From the NCBI GenBank assembly GCA_944472155.2, contig OX235279.1, forward strand, positions 146,032,199-146,096,198: a DNA stretch of 64,000 nt, read 5' to 3'. Positions 31,700-43,744 of this stretch are shown piece after piece. Positions within the stretch are counted from its first letter, which is position 1. Each line of letters starts with the position of its first letter. The DNA is from Trichobilharzia szidati. Its lineage: Eukaryota; Platyhelminthes; Trematoda; Strigeidida; Schistosomatidae. Both the position numbers and the translations under genes were made by a program. The notes beneath the pieces are model-generated. The model did not search any database, had not been told where the DNA came from, and saw nothing but the letters and a program-made list of their open reading frames with translations.

Positions 31700-34080
31700 T
31701 GAAGTTTTTCTTAATTATGTTGCGTCCATCTAGTGAAACCCATGTTGCATTATATATGTCTTTGTGTTTTACATACTGTTTCCAATGAGGAGATCTTCAG
31801 AGACTAAGAAGTCAGCAAGGATGTTTGTTTGTTCAAATGTAAAGACACAAATGTTGAATGAATCAGGTAAATTCTATTGCATAAATTTGTAAATATGGGT
31901 CATTGGTGGGTGTGGCGGGGTGTAGAATGCAGACATACAGAAGGTAGGGTCACACCTATAAGGTATAAAGTGATGCAGTATTAATCCAGAGAATTCACAG
32001 CACTGCATAGTGGCAAATGATGACAATCATAAATCCGCTAGCTTTGTGTGTATTATCACATACGCAGACGATGAAGATTAATCTAGCAACAATCTACTCA
32101 CGTATACCCTTCTGACATAAAACTATTAAGTTCATTGATATTAGGGATTTGAATTCATAAAAAACGCATGAATGTCCTAGATTCTGTCCCTAGTTGGGTT
32201 GAGAGTGCACACTTCTGCAAAGTCTTAAACTAATACGAAACATCTATCTTGTAGTGTTTGGTTTCCATTATGGTTAGTAATAGTAAGCACTGCTCACCTA
32301 CAACTACAGGATCCGAAGAAGTGGAAGATTTGATTAATGGAAAGAATGTTCGCTGTTCACTCAGCAATCAGTATATTTTTCGCCTGTTTAGAATGAATAC
32401 TTCCCAAATGAAAGAAATAAGTGATTGACCAACAACAAATATCATAATACTTTAGATTATTGAGTAGATGTCAGCTAACCTACATAGTATGACACAGTAG
32501 TAATGACAAGAATGAACGTTGATACAATCAACTAATTTATTGATAGGTTATGTCATGTTGTCATAAACTAAACTGGAATAGAACAGAAGGTAACAAAACC
32601 ACTAGTGATGGTAACATGGAAAGGCAAGGCATCGTCCAAAATGTAAATCAATCAGTCTGTGAATCTGTCAGTTATAATAATAATCTGAAAAGAAAGAAGA
32701 AAAAAGTCTACATTGGAGAAATTAATTACTGTAGGCTCACTGCTGGATATAAGGGGAGAAAAAAAGAAAATGCACACACGGTGCTTCTTCACAATTATTA
32801 TCATCATTTTTATCCAACATTAGTTCATGTGTGTTTTTTTAAATTATGATTGGCAGAGTGCACGCAGGAAAAGCAGCAAAAAAAAGAAAGCCAGACAACA
32901 AACGGTCTATTGAATCGACAACAGTTTATAAGAAAAATATGCCACAGTCTACATTTATGTATGTATAATAAAGAAGATTTGTAGATTGTCTGGATGTATT
33001 TAGTGTTGTGCAGTGGATGGCTGAATCAGGTGGCCTCCGTCGTCTTTCTAGACAACACCTTCAGCACTGACGTACATTAAATAAACACGGAAAAGATATC
33101 CAAGGGTCACCGATCATAGTCAATATCTCCAGAAAAGGAGGATATTTTGTCCTTAGAGAATTCGCTAAAGTTCGCTTTACACTGAATTCAGTGGTGACGA
33201 TGTTATCTGGAAAGATGATGAAAGTTCGCAATCACGCTATTAACGTCAGAGAACTTAACTATATATATTTTTTCTTGATTTCCCCAAGCTCCTCGAACAG
33301 CTGTGAAAGTCATCAGTGATTTCTGATGTTTTTGAAGGATCTCAACAACAGAAATGTTCGCCTTTGTATACAAGTAAGACAGAATTCATTGAGTAATGGA
33401 GAGATCTTCATTTCAGTTATTTCATTGTGAATTTGTAGAACCTTATGTAGACATGTAAGTTATCTAACCAAACAAAATAACATTTAGAATAGAAAAAATC
33501 CCCATTTAGACATTTAGAAAACAGAAGGACTGAGAGAAAAAAATTTACTTTTCAGTTGGATCCTCACCTCTGGCTCTACTCTAATATATATAGCATTTTT
33601 ATTACAACACACAACAATTTACCAATCGAGTGGCAATATGTTTGTTAACAATAATTAAACAGTGTCAGTATGACAATGAGGTGATAATTAACGAATAAAA
33701 TTAATACACACAATTAAAAGGTAGAAATGGGTGCAACACATGGATTGAGTAATGCACAATTTTGGGAAAATAAACAGTAATTAAGGAATATGCGTGTGCA
33801 CAGGTTGATTACGTAACGGATTGTTAAAAAAAAGTAAAAAGATTTGGACAATGGTAACTTGTAACTAGGGATGAAGTGGTCATAAGAATAAATTAATTTT
33901 ACAAAGATAACAAGTAATTAAAGATGAAAGTCAGGAGAAATAATAAAATAATTTGGACAATTATAATTTTCATAATTTTTAAAGGCTTAGGGGGAGGGGG
34001 CGAAGTGGACCAGTTTATACATTCATTTCACAATGGCCAAGGCAAGGAAAGTGGCTGTACAGATTTCTTCTAAACACACA
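31700..34080. other. No supported gene; family A trace at 32165-32285
   Basis: At about 32215-32275, CAAAGTCTTAAACTAATACG, AAACATCTATCTTGTAGTGT and TTGGTTTCCA fit the family A hammerhead half-core and tail in plus orientation. A 99-codon plus frame at 32550-32849 has no motif. The remainder is AT-rich. Confidence 0.45.
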
Positions 34081-34083
34081 GGT

Positions 34084-34975
34084 TTAGCTTCTGCAGGTGG
34101 ATTCCTAGTGCTTCAGCTGCATGTAGAAGACGAACTCGTAGAGCAAAATTAAGGTTAGTAGGAATGCGATAAATCATTTTAAGTACTGTATTAACGTCAA
34201 CCTTATGCTCACTATCCACAAGGTATGCCAAAATAGAGCTACGAATAGATCTTGTTTGTCTCTTGCTTAACCATGCTGGATGATATTCGGAAAGATGATG
34301 ATGAACCTAACTAATTGTACGCCCGATGTAGCTGGCTCCGCAGTTGCGGTCAAACTGGTAGAGACACATAGAGGAGGCAAATTTAGGTAGTTTATCCTTA
34401 TTTCTCAAACGTAGAACATGGGTGGTAGTGAAGAGACAGCGTACCTCTACCGTATAATAAGCTCTTTTAACTGCATTCTTCAGGCGCTGTGTTATTATTT
34501 CGCTGTTGTCACCGGGGAACTGCAGTTTTATGAACAGTGGGTTTTTTGGAACTGTTACTATACTGACTTTCCTAGGTGCTGAATTCATATTTTTCTCGGT
34601 GAATTTATCTGGATAGCGATTTTTTCTAAGTAATTCTCTAATAATCTTAAGCTCCTCATTGAGGCAGTCGTCTGAACAGATTGACCTGGCTCTATGAACC
34701 TGGCACTTTATATTTCAAAGGTACGAAACTCAAAAATGAGTGTACTGACCTGTTGTTGTAGGTTTCCTATACACACTCCTTATTAGTGTGCCATCTTCTT
34801 TCCTTGCCATGATGACGTCTAGGAATGAGATACTATCATTACTTTCTTCCTCTATGGTTAAGTTTATTGCTGAATATGCATCATTAAACTTGTCAAGGAC
34901 ATATGTTTTCTGATACCTTAACAGATTAGCGGTAGTGAAAACCACATAGGGATACAACGATAAATGGTTCAACAC
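34084..34975 (-). pseudogene. Penelope-like element, RT thumb plus GIY-YIG nuclease
   Basis: The minus strand from 34975 has SISFLDVIMARKEDGTLI and RSVYRKPTTTGQYTHF (the Penelope RT signature after the palm). A frame break follows, then LLRKNRYPDKFTEKN, VSIVTVPKNPLFIKLQFPG, NKDKLPKFASSMCLYQFDRN and CGASYIGRTIS. A single in-frame TAG (34305-34307) then interrupts VHHHLSEYHPAWLSKRQTRS, and the frame continues to SILAYLVDSEHKVDVNTVLK and a stop near 34085. The YIGRT motif, the downstream H/E-rich part and the Cys ligand are those of a GIY-YIG nuclease. The RT palm is missing. Confidence 0.8.
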
Positions 34976-35479
34976 GACACATATTCGTCAAAGCAAGAAC
35001 AGAAATTCCAGTGTAAAATGTGCACATGTTTCATTTTGAGGCTCCTCTTCTGTTCAAATGAAGACAGCCTAAAATATCCCCAGTATTCACAAAATTCAAT
35101 CACATTTTTTTAGATTTGTTAGTAGAGGCTTGTGATGAAGATCGTATTTCAAGGAGACAACAATGACTTAACTGTTATGAATGCAAGAATATTCAACAGG
35201 TCTTGGTGGTTAACCTAACAACAGAAACCATGAATGGACCAACATCATACAGGGAAAAGCAGGGATTACGCAATATTTCCTTCAGTAAGGATTTGTAAGT
35301 GATTCGAAATCAGTCGCGTGAGCTAACATCAGATGGTCAGAAAAAGCCAATAATGACAATAATGACAAAAAAAAATCGAAAAACACACTGCACTATCAGA
35401 TAATAAGTGAAAAAAATTGTTACTGGGGTGAGCTAAAATTAATCAATTTTTCTTTTTGTATAGATGAGTGTGGTTTGAG

Positions 35480-35965
35480 TTGCTTGATGGTAACAGATTC
35501 AGAAAATCGAAGTGAGGTCTGTTTTTCTTTGTTTTTTAATAATACTAAAAGCTGTTTGAATATCCACTTTGTGTCGTGATTAGATTAGATATTGGTGAAT
35601 AGCGCTAGTAAGAGAATGTAGATCTTTGCGTATCAAGCTTTTCCGAATATGTTCAAAGAAATGAGAGGAATTCCATCTTTCTGTCCTTCCACTATCCTTC
35701 CTCTGGAATATACATGTGAATTCGTAAACACAGCTGAAAGTAACTTCACATGGTAACATATCTGTTATGGCTTGATAAAGTATATGACTACTGCTGTGAA
35801 TATGATCAAGTTTGGCTGCCGGATAAGTTGTGACGAGCGGAATTGTTAGTCTCTTGTTTATACGGTGTGATATATCATCTCATTTAAAGGTGAGCTGAAT
35901 GAATGTAGACTTCTTCTCAACTGTAACAATTTCTTCACTCATTGCATAATTATGCTGTCTGTTTT
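35480..35965 (-). pseudogene. Penelope-like element fragment, pre-nuclease and nuclease tail
   Basis: The minus strand from about 35890 has DDISHRINKRLTIPLVTTYP, AAKLDHIHSS, CEVTFSCVYEFTC, then RTERWNSSHFFEHIRKSLIR, SAIHQYLI, a stop and SRHKVDIQTAFSIIKK. The CVYEFTC motif and the SRHKVD ending mirror the element at 34084 and the fragment at 1-390. The YIGRT core itself is deleted. Confidence 0.68.
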
Positions 35966-36074
35966 TCAATTATTTTACCATTTTCGTCATTATTCTTACT
36001 ATGGCTTTTCCTGACCACCTGATGTTAACTCACGCAACTGGTTTCGAATCACTTAAAAACGCTTACTGGTTTTT

Positions 36075-36310
36075 TTCATTCCTTTATATTTCAAGTGGAA
36101 CATAGAGCTTCAAGCTAGAGGCTTGAAGTTTCGGTAGAAGTGGTGTTTATTTTTACGAGATGAGGTTGCTAGCCTCATGCCCAACCTTTCCTCTTTACCA
36201 GTTTTATTACTGGCTTGACGAGGTAAAGGAGTGCGTTGGTGGCCAGGGATCGAACCCCGGACCACCTGCGTGGTTGGCGAACATTCTACTGCTGTGCCAC
36301 TAACTCACGC
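36075..36310 (-). repeat. SINE family B, near-complete copy
   Basis: The minus strand head is TTAGTGGCACAGCAGTAGAA with CCGGGGTTCGATCCCTGGCC (B box). Then come CTCCTTTACCTCGTCAAGCC, AGAGGAAAGGTTGGGCATGA, GGCTAGCAACCTCATCTCGT, AACTTCAAGCCTCTAG and the tail GCTTGAAGCTCTATGTTCCA, CTTGAAATATAAAGG. It is nearly collinear with 49912-50140. Confidence 0.78.
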
Positions 36311-36314
36311 TTAC

Positions 36315-38555
36315 TGGGCCAGTATTGCGTAATCCTTGCTTTTCCCCGGTATGTTGCTGGGTCACCTAACAAAACTTCTCAGAAATTCTTGCAAAATTAT
36401 GATAAATAAAGCACTACTTTCTCCGCTGTCGTAATTGTAACTGGTTATGCCATCATCAACATCATCATCATCGCTGTTCAACCATTGTTGTCTCCTTAAA
36501 CTGCGATCTTCATGCTAAATTTCTGTTAATAGATTCTAAAGATGCATATTTTCTTATTTTGTTAATACTGTGTATACCTGAGGCTTCGTCACTAGAAGAG
36601 AAGCTTTGAAATAAATGGTGTAGACATTTTATAATGGGAATTTCGCTCTTCTTCCTTTGACAAAGATGATCAAGGAAACACACTGTCTTAATTCCTGGAA
36701 CAATACATATTTATGGTTGATATAAGCAGTTGGAGAATGTTGAAGTTAAACTGTACTTTACGCAAAGTAGATCAAGTTTATCTAAATACCAAGTGATCAC
36801 TGTTACGACTGAAATCGACTTACTGTCCTATGAACTCAGGGAACCAGCCTCCATGTCCTACTGTATAACTGGCAAAACTTTATTTTAGACACGTACAGTA
36901 ACAAAACGCTCCAGTGACAGCAAAAAGGCAATTATTCTTGGTTAAATCTTTTTGCTGCTGTTAACAGTACCATTGCGCAGCTGCTTAGGCGAAATAATTC
37001 TCTGAGTACAGAACAAGTACTTAGAATCAAGTAGAATATTGTCAAAAGGTTGGGGTCAAAAACTCTGTTCACAGGAATGGCATTCCAACTCTTGCCACAG
37101 ACAGTCCAAGGTCAGAATCACCTTGAGTCCCTCAAGTAAAATGACATCGTAAAACAACACACTATCAGTGCATCGCACAATCATTCAGAGAGGCATTAAA
37201 ACTAGAGATTAAACAGGGACAAAGACAAATAATAAGGACCAAGTTAACATATGATATTGAAATGTCGGCAAAATTATACAGAGTCAAGAATAAAAGCGGG
37301 TAATAATTACAGAGTTAGTTGAAACATTCAAATAAATATAAATATTGTGATTAGATGGTTCAGCAGGGGACTTTTGTAAACAATTTTTCCGTTATAAATA
37401 TCTCACTCGGCTAAGCTAACTAGAACACAGAGCGTCGATAAAGTTTAAATGAAGCCACCAAGTACCAATGGTCGATGTAAGCAATCTCCAGCTTCATATA
37501 TATATATGTATCAGTAACATGCGTCGTAGAACTCACATTTTCTGCCGTCTTAGTATTAGATACACCGTCAAATAGACGTTGTAAAGATTCTGAATTTGAA
37601 TGAGAAACTTTGATGTTTTTTCCCCTGAAATAGTATCTCATTTTGCTGCGGTCAATATCTTTTGCTGCTAAGAGTCATTTGGCAAGTTGTTTTTTTCGAT
37701 TTTGTTACTATTTTGTTACTGTTATTGAATTGTGTTCTATGACAATGTTTTGATTTATTATGAATTTCGAGAGAGTGTAACGCACACCTGATCGTTTGAT
37801 TCGATGAAAATCACTTAGTCTGTGTTTTTGACAGATTGTGGTAAACATAGTGTACTTTTGTGTAAAGGGCACGTGTGATCTGCTTAGAATCGATTCGGGA
37901 TAAAACGTGATTATCATTATAGAATAGTATTCATTCAGTTCCACCCCCCTCTTTCTCTCTCTCTCCCTTCCTCTGACCAGGTGACACTGTTTTGATGACT
38001 GATTAAGCTTTCATCAACCATCTAGTTGAAATCTCTCTTATAATAAGCATAGTTAATCTATCAGAAGTTTGAGATAATGAGAAATCTGACAACTACATAA
38101 TATTTGTTTATATTACACATAAATGCTGAACTTTTGCAAATGTCATCAGAGTAAGGTTTGAATCTACATACAGTATTGGTTTTTTCTTGAACTGTCTCTT
38201 CAAATATTCTCATAAATTTATGTAAATGTGAGATGTCAGTAGTAAGTTCATTTTGCATTTGTCAGTATCCATCGACAGAGTGGATTCGCAATCATATGGA
38301 AGCGGATTTCGCCTTCAAGATTTGAATCGATATTACTTGTTACAATGGTTAACGGTAACCACCACCTTAGATACAGGGAATCATAATGCGTGACGCTATT
38401 GTATAATTTAGTCGCCTAAATTCATCTAAAATGAAACCACTTAACACAAAACAAAATAGCTCTGTAAGCAAGAGGTATAACCGGATATAATGAGTTAAAT
38501 GCATGAATAACAGACCACTATTTACCTTGACTGGTCACTAGGCATTAAAGACCTG
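36315..38555. other. No supported gene; unclassified repeat at 37130-37400
   Basis: 37310-37400 matches 27905-28000. Upstream (37080-37310) an open stretch (REALKLEIKQGQRQIIRTKL) looks like a decayed retroelement C terminus of unknown family. Other small frames lack motifs; a short (TA)n is at 37497. Confidence 0.4.
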
Positions 38556-38559
38556 CCTT

Positions 38560-39420
38560 CGGTCCACAAAAGCCACCATAGAATTGCCAATGAACAAAAT
38601 CTTTCGGCAATAGCAGAAGTCTTGAAGGCCATAAAGTCATTGAAAAACACATGGGAAAGCAAAAGTACCAGATGGAGAGAATGTGAATACTACAGAAAAT
38701 AAACCAACGAATGGGGTGGACCAGACGTAAAGTAAATTGTGGAAAGCGATTCCTAATCAGAAGAAACCTCAGACACCAAAAACCATCAACGAGAGAAATG
38801 TGACGTAAACTAAGTCTTTCAAGTATCTAGGCAGAAATATTTCAGCTAAAGGCAGACAGAACAGATAAGAATGTTAAAGGCAGAATGGGGGATACAAGGC
38901 AAACCCTCATTAACCTTAAATCAGTGCAAAAATCCATAAAAGATATAAGATTTGGATCTTCAGGACAAATGTCAAGTCAGACAGCGCTTCCATGTGGTTC
39001 AGCGATTCGGTGCTAGAGTCACAAAAAGCATTTATAACAGGCTGCGAATGTTCAGCATCAGATACATCTTCTGTCTCAATACTGAATGTCATTTGACCGA
39101 CTGAGAAGAATAGTCAACAGAGAATCCTGTCAAGGACCTAACCTAAGACATAACCAGCAAATATGTAGAAGGAAATGGAGATGGATTGAACATACTCTGA
39201 AGAGACGGCTAAGTTATATCACACTTCAGACCTACTAGTGTAACCCTAGCATCTAGTGACTTGTTGGACACGCGAGGATGAATTGGAAGAAGTCGTGTGG
39301 TGAGAAGATGAAAACCTATAGGCAATCGCTGAGCCAGTTAATAAAGACTCTGGAGAGTAGGGTGAAATGACACCGTACTGTTGAAGCCTTATGTTCTATT
39401 CAGGACTAGAAGGGATATCT
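38560..39420 (+). pseudogene. RTE-type LINE fragment f with internal deletion
   Basis: The 5' part (38600-38700) has AEVLKAIKSLKNTWESKSTR (the linker before RT). It then jumps to TINERNVT near 38785, SFKYLGRNISAKGRQNR and a decayed C-terminal tail, with AAGAGACGGCTAAGTTATAT and CCTAGCATCTAG. The 3' end has the shared terminal segment GTTGAAGCCTTATGTTCTAT. The RT palm is absent. Confidence 0.68.
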
Positions 39421-39424
39421 TTCA

Positions 39425-40025
39425 TGTAATTAGCACAAAACCTTGGTTTACGTTTCCTAGCCGGCCACCCCTAACATAAACCTATTCATCTGATTTGTCG
39501 GAAAAGTAAAGATAACTTGCACGGGTTAATGATGCTGAAATCAAAGTCTTATTGTCAGTAGCAATACTACCTCGGCGCTCACATAGATCAAAACGGTGCA
39601 GCCCTGGTTTAACACCCTGCAAGCTTCTACTTCGGATCACACTAGGATCTAGGTCAGGAGTTCATCTGTAAACATTATTAATTACATCAAAACATTTTCG
39701 TTTTTCAAGATTACGATTGCATAAGTTATCAAAACTAAAACCCCTCTCTTTTATTCACCAAATTGGAAAATATATTTGATGTAAATGTTTGTGTTTTTTA
39801 TTAAAAGAGCATTTCAAACGGTTTTGCTTTATTTAAAAATGCCATGATGTTTCTTTCTCACATTTCTGTGAACAGCAGTAGAAAGAACCTACGGGAAGTT
39901 TCAACAAAGCAAGAATGGCAGATTCCTAGGACTTCCTGACATTAATATGTATCTCGCTGGTTCTCTTCAGCTGCATACAACTTGAATTTTAATGTCAGTA
40001 TAGGAAATAAATTGTTGAAGTTAGA
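39425..40025. other. No supported gene
   Basis: Small fragments only. GGTTTACGTTTCCTAG near 39450 may be a trace of family C. Confidence 0.4.
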
Positions 40026-40029
40026 TGGT

Positions 40030-40170
40030 TGGACGTAATCGGTAGGAAGCTTTGGATTTACGTTTCGTGCTTGTTTGCATTCATCAGCAAGGCGTATCTG
40101 CAACCTTGAAGAGACTCATGTCCCTTCTGAGATACGAACCCCCGTCAGCAAACAGAGGACTAAACACATC
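40030..40170 (-). repeat. Repeat family C with tRNA-like B box and hammerhead core
   Basis: Minus strand: GACGGGGGTTCGTATCTCAG (B-box-like), then CUGAUGA (40081-40087), AUGCAAACAAGCAC and GAAA (40063-40066), then CGTAAATCC. Both core boxes are perfect. Stem II is UGC/GCA with an A-C mismatch at its base. Stem III would be AC-GUAA-AU with one mismatch. Confidence 0.62.
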
Positions 40171-40214
40171 ACACTAGTAACTAGTGTCCAATCATAGAAA
40201 ATAAATCAATTTCG

Positions 40215-40400
40215 AAATGCGTGAATTAATTCTCTGATGAGCTCAGCTCCAAACGAGTGAAACGACCTTCCGGTGCTTAGATCATTTCGTTCTGGCTAGC
40301 AAGCGCTGCTGGTTGGTGTGAACGGTATACAAATGTTCATCTCAATCAGTATAGTGTCAGTATACAAATAATATTCTCAGTAATGTTCTCCGATCTTCTC
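40215..40400 (+). repeat. Repeat family D with intact hammerhead boxes
   Basis: CUGAUGA (40234-40240), stem II GCUC (40241-40244) with GAGU (40255-40258), GAAA (40259-40262), then CGACCTTCCGGTGCTTAGAT. The tail CGGTATACAAATGTTCATCT matches 386-530. A matching stem I is not obvious, so cleavage in this copy is uncertain. Confidence 0.6.
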
Positions 40401-40714
40401 ACTGAAAGTGTCAACAAGCCCGAGGAAGAAATGTTCAGAAAGAAATACCAGTCTTCGAGAACAGTAAATAATCGTCGTCATCATTCTGAGCAACCAGTCA
40501 TTGGAATTATTTAAGCAACAAAAATCATTGTAAATCTTCATTCAGGTATTAGTTAGTTAAATGCAAACTTTTAGTTTTAACATACTGAAGATTACATTTT
40601 CAGTGTTAGTGAACGCGAAACGTTTATCTGGATAAGTTTTCTGAATTCTTTTACAAACTGTTCGTTCTCCTTAACGCAAATCCCTCAACTTCATTTAATT
40701 GGTACTGGAACCGT

Positions 40715-40830
40715 GGTTGAGTACTTATGAACGGCGTCAGACTATGATGAGACAGTCTTTCAACACTCAGTGGTTTTCAGTAGTTCTTTGACTAATATTA
40801 GTTCATAATGGGATCTACTTTAGAATTTAA
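40715..40830 (+). repeat. SINE family A, 3' part
   Basis: GGCGTCAGACTATGATGAGA (compressed hammerhead region), CAGTCTTTCAACACTCAGTG, GTTTTCAGTAGTTCTTTGAC and TAATATTAGTTCATAATGGG follow the family A tail order. Confidence 0.55.
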
Positions 40831-41042
40831 TTGAATCCCTGCAAACTAAACATTTGTAAGTCAAACATATTTATGTTTCGTTGACACACTGTCATTCAGA
40901 AGTCTAGTTTTCAGCTCAGTTTCACATTACTGTCATCTTTCGAGACTTTTAACAATGAAAGCAGTTTATATTTTGCTTCTCAAAACCAATGTAAATCCCT
41001 CTCACATCTGATTGGTTAGTTAAAATTATTCTTTAAGTATTG

Positions 41043-41052
41043 TTGTATATAT

Positions 41053-41106
<54 letters not shown>
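41043..41106. repeat. (TA)n microsatellite
   Basis: About 60 bases of TA, broken once near 41063. Confidence 0.95.
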
Positions 41107-41111
<5 letters not shown>

Positions 41112-41635
41112 CATCACTGTCTGAAATATTGATCGAAATTTATTGACTGCTTCTTAAGATACGAAGATTAAGCTGAATAAAAATTTACAGGACACTGTAA
41201 ATATGATAACATCTAGTTGGCTTTTGTCTACCTACACAGTAGTGAGGTAAGCAGTTTTGAATATTGACAGGCCTTTAATTTTACTGCTATTTTTTTTTTA
41301 AGGAAAAGAGACGAGAGGAGTGATAATCATTTAGCAGAATAGTGTATCAGTGATATGGAAGTGTAACACCTATGAAAATGATGACGACAATAAGGATGAT
41401 AATGGTATGTTTTACTACACCTCTCATAAAGGCATAGATGAGGGAAATGCAAAGAAACTATAATGAAGGGAAATGTGTAGCAGAAAAAATAATAGTAATA
41501 ATGTTATGATGTTACCATTCTTATATTTAGCAATATGTTGAGTTTATTAGGGACGCTGAGCTGGACACAGACGTGATGACCACTCACATCGCTTGTTCAG
41601 CCTCAACAACATGCAATGGCTACTTGGTCCCCAGC
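41107..41635. other. No supported gene
   Basis: AT-rich; no gene. Confidence 0.45.
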
Positions 41636-41639
41636 CCAC

Positions 41640-42654
41640 TCAGCTTAAGCCAGAAAACACAGCGACGTCGGACCGAAAGTATACTTCAGTATCAGCCATA
41701 GTATATTTACGTAAGGAAACATATATATAGGCAGTGGTGTAAGCGTGACAGATGTCCATAAAAGGATGTATAACCACAGATGGTTTCATCTCCAGAGTGA
41801 CCTTAATCATCATATCAGTATAAAGGGATAATCTATTGCTTGTCTGTCTACATATCACCTCCACCTTTAAAAGAGATGTATCAACCTGAAACAGCACAGT
41901 CCATTTTCTGCACGTGAAAGAATGACACCGTGGGAGTGGTCTGTTGTTGACTGGAAGGTCTGGAGTATAAATGTCCTTCTTCCCGTCAGTGAGTGTGATA
42001 TGCATGAGAGCATCCTGTTGTGTGAAACTGGAGTGTTCGGCATCAATCTATGGTAATGAAGCAGATGGCTCTGGTCTTTTTGGCTGGGAAACCAGCTTAG
42101 CACCATCTTGGGGGCGTAGAGTTCGGATATTGACGACTGTTTGACTGGCAGGTGCTGACTGGATCCGGCGTCTGCAGCGATTTATCATGCATGACTATTG
42201 AGAGTGCCATTATGTGTGCTGCTGGTTCAAACTATTTTTATGTCCAGATTTATTGTAGTGTTGACGCCGATGTTGTTTATATGAACAAGATTCGACAAAA
42301 TGCCAAACAAAATTATGCCGGCAGGATGATGGAGGTTTCATCCTCTAGGTATCGATAGGTATTATATGAGTAACTGGGACGATGGACCAGGAGGTGTTTG
42401 GCCAGAGGCTGAGAGGTCTGGTAAACTTCACTGATTTCGGGACCACCGGTCATCCATACTCGACTAAACTGATTGTTCGAGAAATTTGTCCAACAACCCC
42501 GTCGCCAATATGTTACGATGTGTTGTGTTGAGCAGGGAAATGAGGATATATTGAATCTGAACTTTATCACCAGCAGTCTCTAAAGTATTCCAATCTGGCA
42601 GCCCCTCCCCTGTTATATACCAACAGTCAATGACTGAATACAATGATGACATTT
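41640..42654 (-). mobile_element. Possible LTR retrotransposon 5' end (LTR, primer site, leader)
   Basis: On the minus strand 42654-42510 starts TGTCATCATTGTATTCAGTC, has a TATA-like GGTATATAACAGG and ends CATCGTAACA. It is followed by TATTGGCGACGGGGTTG, which looks like a tRNA primer-binding site (TGG start, CGACGG). An ATG at 42457-42459 begins MDDRWSRNQ but stops soon. A 121-codon frame lies further in (41640-42005) with no recognisable gag motif. No second LTR was found. It could also be unrelated unique DNA. Confidence 0.38.
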
Positions 42655-42659
42655 TCTGA

Positions 42660-43500
42660 TTTAACTACCCTTCAGTCTTTTCCAGACTAATCTTTATGTC
42701 GAGGAAGCATAACTCCCTAAATGTATGTGCAATACAAACAGAGTGAAATTTCTTTTCTTTTCTTTATTCATGGTTAACCTTCTTTTTTTTTTAAATATAG
42801 TTTCTTAGCTATTACGTAATACACTTCGAAAAGAAAAAGTATGAGAAGTTGAAGAGATTTATGACTTGCTAGTCAGGAATAATCCGTGCTTCCTATTTGA
42901 ACAGTTAAGTCATGTGCGGACTGAATAATTTCTGAAAAACTGTCTAGACATTGGATAATTAGCAATAATTACCACTTTCATTTAACTTTCCAACTTTCTT
43001 CTTATTGGCAAAAATAAAACATTATTGTTTTCTTAAGAATGATTCATCGCGAATTGCAGTTAGAAGTAAAATATTTAACTTCAATACATCCAGATTTCTG
43101 CTAGATTGCTGTGTTCTCAATGTGAAGCTCCGTCAGATTCCTTCTTAAGGTTCACAAGTTCAGTGGATGTATGGATGACGACTATCAGTTTTGAAGCGAT
43201 GTAAGATATTCAAGTATTTCGGTGACTAGCAGCGAAATCAAGGATGCGAATTTCCTCCTGTTTGAGACTCGTCATCTGGATGTGCCTGCACTTCAAGTTA
43301 AATCCCCAGACATCGTCGAAGCACCTGCCCAAACAGCTGACATGTCAACAGACGTCAAACACTTCAGTCCAATCAATCAGTAGGAAAATTCAAACTAAAT
43401 TAAATAAACAGTAAATTACCTAAAGTTTTAATGTTCATGTATTTATGAGCTAAAATTACTGAAAATGTTTTAAAACAAGACGTTCAACTGTTATTTTTCA
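42660..43500. other. No supported gene
   Basis: AT-rich; no coherent frame. Confidence 0.45.
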
Positions 43501-43504
43501 AGTG

Positions 43505-43735
43505 TGAACGCGGGTTGATATCAGTTTGAAAACCAATAAAAATCAAGAAGTACTGGACAACCCACTGTTCTGTCCTAGGTTGGGACTCATCGCTAGTACA
43601 CACACACACACACACACCACATATGTTCGAACCCAGCACTGTCCGGTTACAAGTCAAGCTCGCAGATAATTCAACCACTGGGATTCGACTTAATTACAAG
43701 CTTATGAATCCTAACGTCTACTAATTCGTGTAACT
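43505..43735 (-). repeat. SINE family A (hammerhead-like), copy
   Basis: Minus strand: CCCAGTGGTTGAATTATCTG (A box), GTGCTGGGTTCGAACATATG (B box), a (GT)n run, GCGATGAGTCCCAACCTAGG, ACAGAACAGTGGGTTGTCCA, GTACTTCTTGATTTTTATTG. The boxes are GCGAUGA and AGAAC. The stem GUCC-CAACCUA-GGAC is perfect. Confidence 0.72.
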
Positions 43736-43744
43736 GTCTCTTTC

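Noticed and set aside
32550..32849. 99-codon plus frame
   Set aside because: Lys/Asn-rich low complexity, no motif, ends in an A/T-rich run.
41640..42005. 121-codon minus frame as a host gene
   Set aside because: It lies downstream of a possible LTR and primer site and has no recognisable domain; treated as part of that doubtful element.
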